Notes under the pieces: model-generated
What the model saw: only the letters and a program-made list of their open reading frames with translations
What the model was told of the DNA's origin: nothing
Databases searched by the model: none
Origin: Fluviicola sp.
GTDB lineage: Bacteria; Bacteroidota; Bacteroidia; Flavobacteriales_D; Crocinitomicaceae
NCBI GenBank assembly: GCA_017983675.1
Contig: JAGOAZ010000009.1
Location: 1-64,000 of the forward strand
Direction of reading: 5' to 3'
DNA: 64,000 nucleotides
Position numbers and translations under genes: made by a program
Part shown: piece by piece, positions 62,907 to 64,000 of the stretch
Position numbering within the stretch: position 1 is the first letter of the stretch
Layout of the letters: the number at the start of each line of letters is the position of its first letter

Positions 62907-64000
62907 ATGAAAAAAATCATTTTTTTAGTAGCAATTTTTCAATTATCATTGGCTACACATGCACAAAAGCGTGAATTGACTTTGTCAGATGCTGTTATGC
63001 AGCAAAACAGAGCATTTAGACCAGAGTCGTTGAATGCCTTTTCATGGATACCTTCGACAGATTTTTATACTTACGCGAGTGCAAATTATCAAGCTTTATT
63101 CAAGGCAAGTGTTGGGAATTCTAAAGCAGAAGAATGGTTGAAAATTTCTGATGTGAATGCTGTTTTAGGAAGCTCGTTACCTAATTTCTTCGGTTATTCT
63201 TGGAAAGATGCAACTTCTATGTATTTATCAAATGGACAAGAATACTACATTTATAATACTCAAACAAAATCGGGCAAAAAATTAGTAAGCATTCCAAAAG
63301 ATGCTCAAAACGGTTCTTTTGAAGCTAATTCATCACAAGTTGCTTATACCATTGAGAATAACTTGTTTGTTGCAAAATCAGATGGCTCAACTATTCAAGT
63401 TACAAATAATAGTGACAAAAACATTGTATCTGGGCAATCAATTGCACGGAATGAATTTGGAATTAGTGGCGGTATATTTTGGTCGCCTACCGGAAATTCG
63501 CTTGCTTTTTACCAGAAAGATGAAACGAATGTGACAAATTATCCATTAGTTGACATTACTGAAACACCTGCAACATTAATGAACATTAAATACCCAATGG
63601 CTGGTCAAGGTTCAGAAAAACCAAGTGTTGGGATCTATGCTATCGCATCTGGAAAATCGGTGATGATTCAACCACTTCATGGAGTTGATAATTATCTAAC
63701 GAATTTATCGTGGACACCTGATGAGAAAATGATTTTACTTGCTGAAGTAAATCGCGATCAGAACCATTATTGGTTACATTGTTTTGATGCGCAAACTGGA
63801 GCATTTGTTAGAACAATTTTAGAAGAAACAAATGATAAATGGGTTGAGCCTGAGCATCCTGCATTTTTCCCAAGTAATTCCAGCTCGAATTTTGTATGGA
63901 TTTCTGAAAAAGATGGATTTAATAATTTGTACTATTATACGCTTGAAGGAAAATTAATCAAACAATTGACGACCAATAAATTTGTTGCTAAAAGCATTTT
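62907..64000 (+). CDS. dipeptidyl peptidase IV, 5' part (runs off window)
   Basis: 364 codons are present and open to the window edge. ATG 62907 gives a signal peptide (KKIIFLVAIFQLSLATHAQ). The S9B beta-propeller sequence follows: LSDAVMQQNRAFRPESL, ARNEFGISGGIFWSPTGNSLAFYQKDE, YPLVDITETPA and YPMAGQGSEKPSVGIY. The catalytic alpha/beta-hydrolase domain lies beyond the window. DPP IV releases N-terminal X-Pro/X-Ala dipeptides in the periplasm or at the surface. It probably shares a transcript with the DUF2461 gene. Confidence 0.9.
   Translation, partial: MKKIIFLVAIFQLSLATHAQKRELTLSDAVMQQNRAFRPESLNAFSWIPSTDFYTYASANYQALFKASVGNSKAEEWLKISDVNAVLGSSLPNFFGYSWKDATSMYLSNGQEYYIYNTQTKSGKKLVSIPKDAQNGSFEANSSQVAYTIENNLFVAKSDGSTIQVTNNSDKNIVSGQSIARNEFGISGGIFWSPTGNSLAFYQKDETNVTNYPLVDITETPATLMNIKYPMAGQGSEKPSVGIYAIASGKSVMIQPLHGVDNYLTNLSWTPDEKMILLAEVNRDQNHYWLHCFDAQTGAFVRTILEETNDKWVEPEHPAFFPSNSSSNFVWISEKDGFNNLYYYTLEGKLIKQLTTNKFVAKSI

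Noticed and set aside
1..64000. tRNA, rRNA, insertion sequence or prophage
   Set aside because: No cloverleaf, rRNA signature, transposase, integrase or phage structural gene was recognised on either strand.

Overview
The window is AT-rich chromosomal DNA of a gliding-type member of the Bacteroidota, most likely Flavobacteriales. The evidence is direct: gldF and gldG, several secreted proteins with type IX secretion (T9SS) C-terminal sorting domains, a Reg_prop/Y_Y_Y histidine kinase, and promoters with the Bacteroidota -7 element TAnnTTTG rather than a sigma-70 -10 box. A Crocinitomicaceae/Fluviicola-like relative is my inference; no rRNA or tRNA gene was seen to settle it.

Layout. 1-571: a tandem array of about 125-bp units, each carrying an intrinsic terminator. 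617-8167: a giant secreted protein with 29 exact-length 51-residue repeats. 8168-11914 (minus): a dus-SDR-reductase-reductase operon; the two tandem reductases are PaaE-like. 11986-18626: a secreted subtilase, apaG, a TPR protein, P5C dehydrogenase and a two-lobed retropepsin-like protein. 18795-22325: a propeller histidine kinase with its LuxR-type regulator. 22328-23749: a DUF234-type ATPase whose promoter lies in an array of six alternating half-sites. 24079-27179: a T9SS cargo protein and a lipoprotein. 27234-28832: a tripartite split hipA module (hipB-hipS-hipT) with four evenly spaced operator palindromes. 28985-31495: paaABCD. 31611-37696: dnaN, a DUF4340 protein, gldG, gldF, a monooxygenase-fold protein and an S-adenosyl-L-methionine hydrolase-family gene. 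37796-43473: phoH, purC, an SDR, gmhA and a GT-C-like membrane protein. 43486-48768: an M42 peptidase and a second propeller/CHU_C protein. 48871-53928: DinB, NlpC/P60, an epimerase, glyA and fumarylacetoacetase. 53995-59944: a RelA/SpoT homologue, fur, STAS, purA and an OstA-like protein. 59956-62135: a WG-repeat protein, a PaaI-like thioesterase and an unknown acidic protein. 62230-64000: DUF2461 and the 5' part of a dipeptidyl peptidase IV.

How the parts fit. Aromatic catabolism is spread over separate loci: the PaaABCD oxygenase, PaaE-like reductases about 18 kb away, a PaaI-type thioesterase, fumarylacetoacetase, and P5C dehydrogenase for proline. Cell-surface functions recur: T9SS cargo, Gld ABC subunits, OstA-like lipopolysaccharide handling, GmhA. 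Most genes preceded by a clean TAnnTTTG box start 16-27 nt after it, which means very short leaders; this geometry was used to choose several start codons. The most unusual non-coding structures are the terminator array at the left edge, the alternating half-site array before the DUF234 ATPase, and the four-operator hip promoter.
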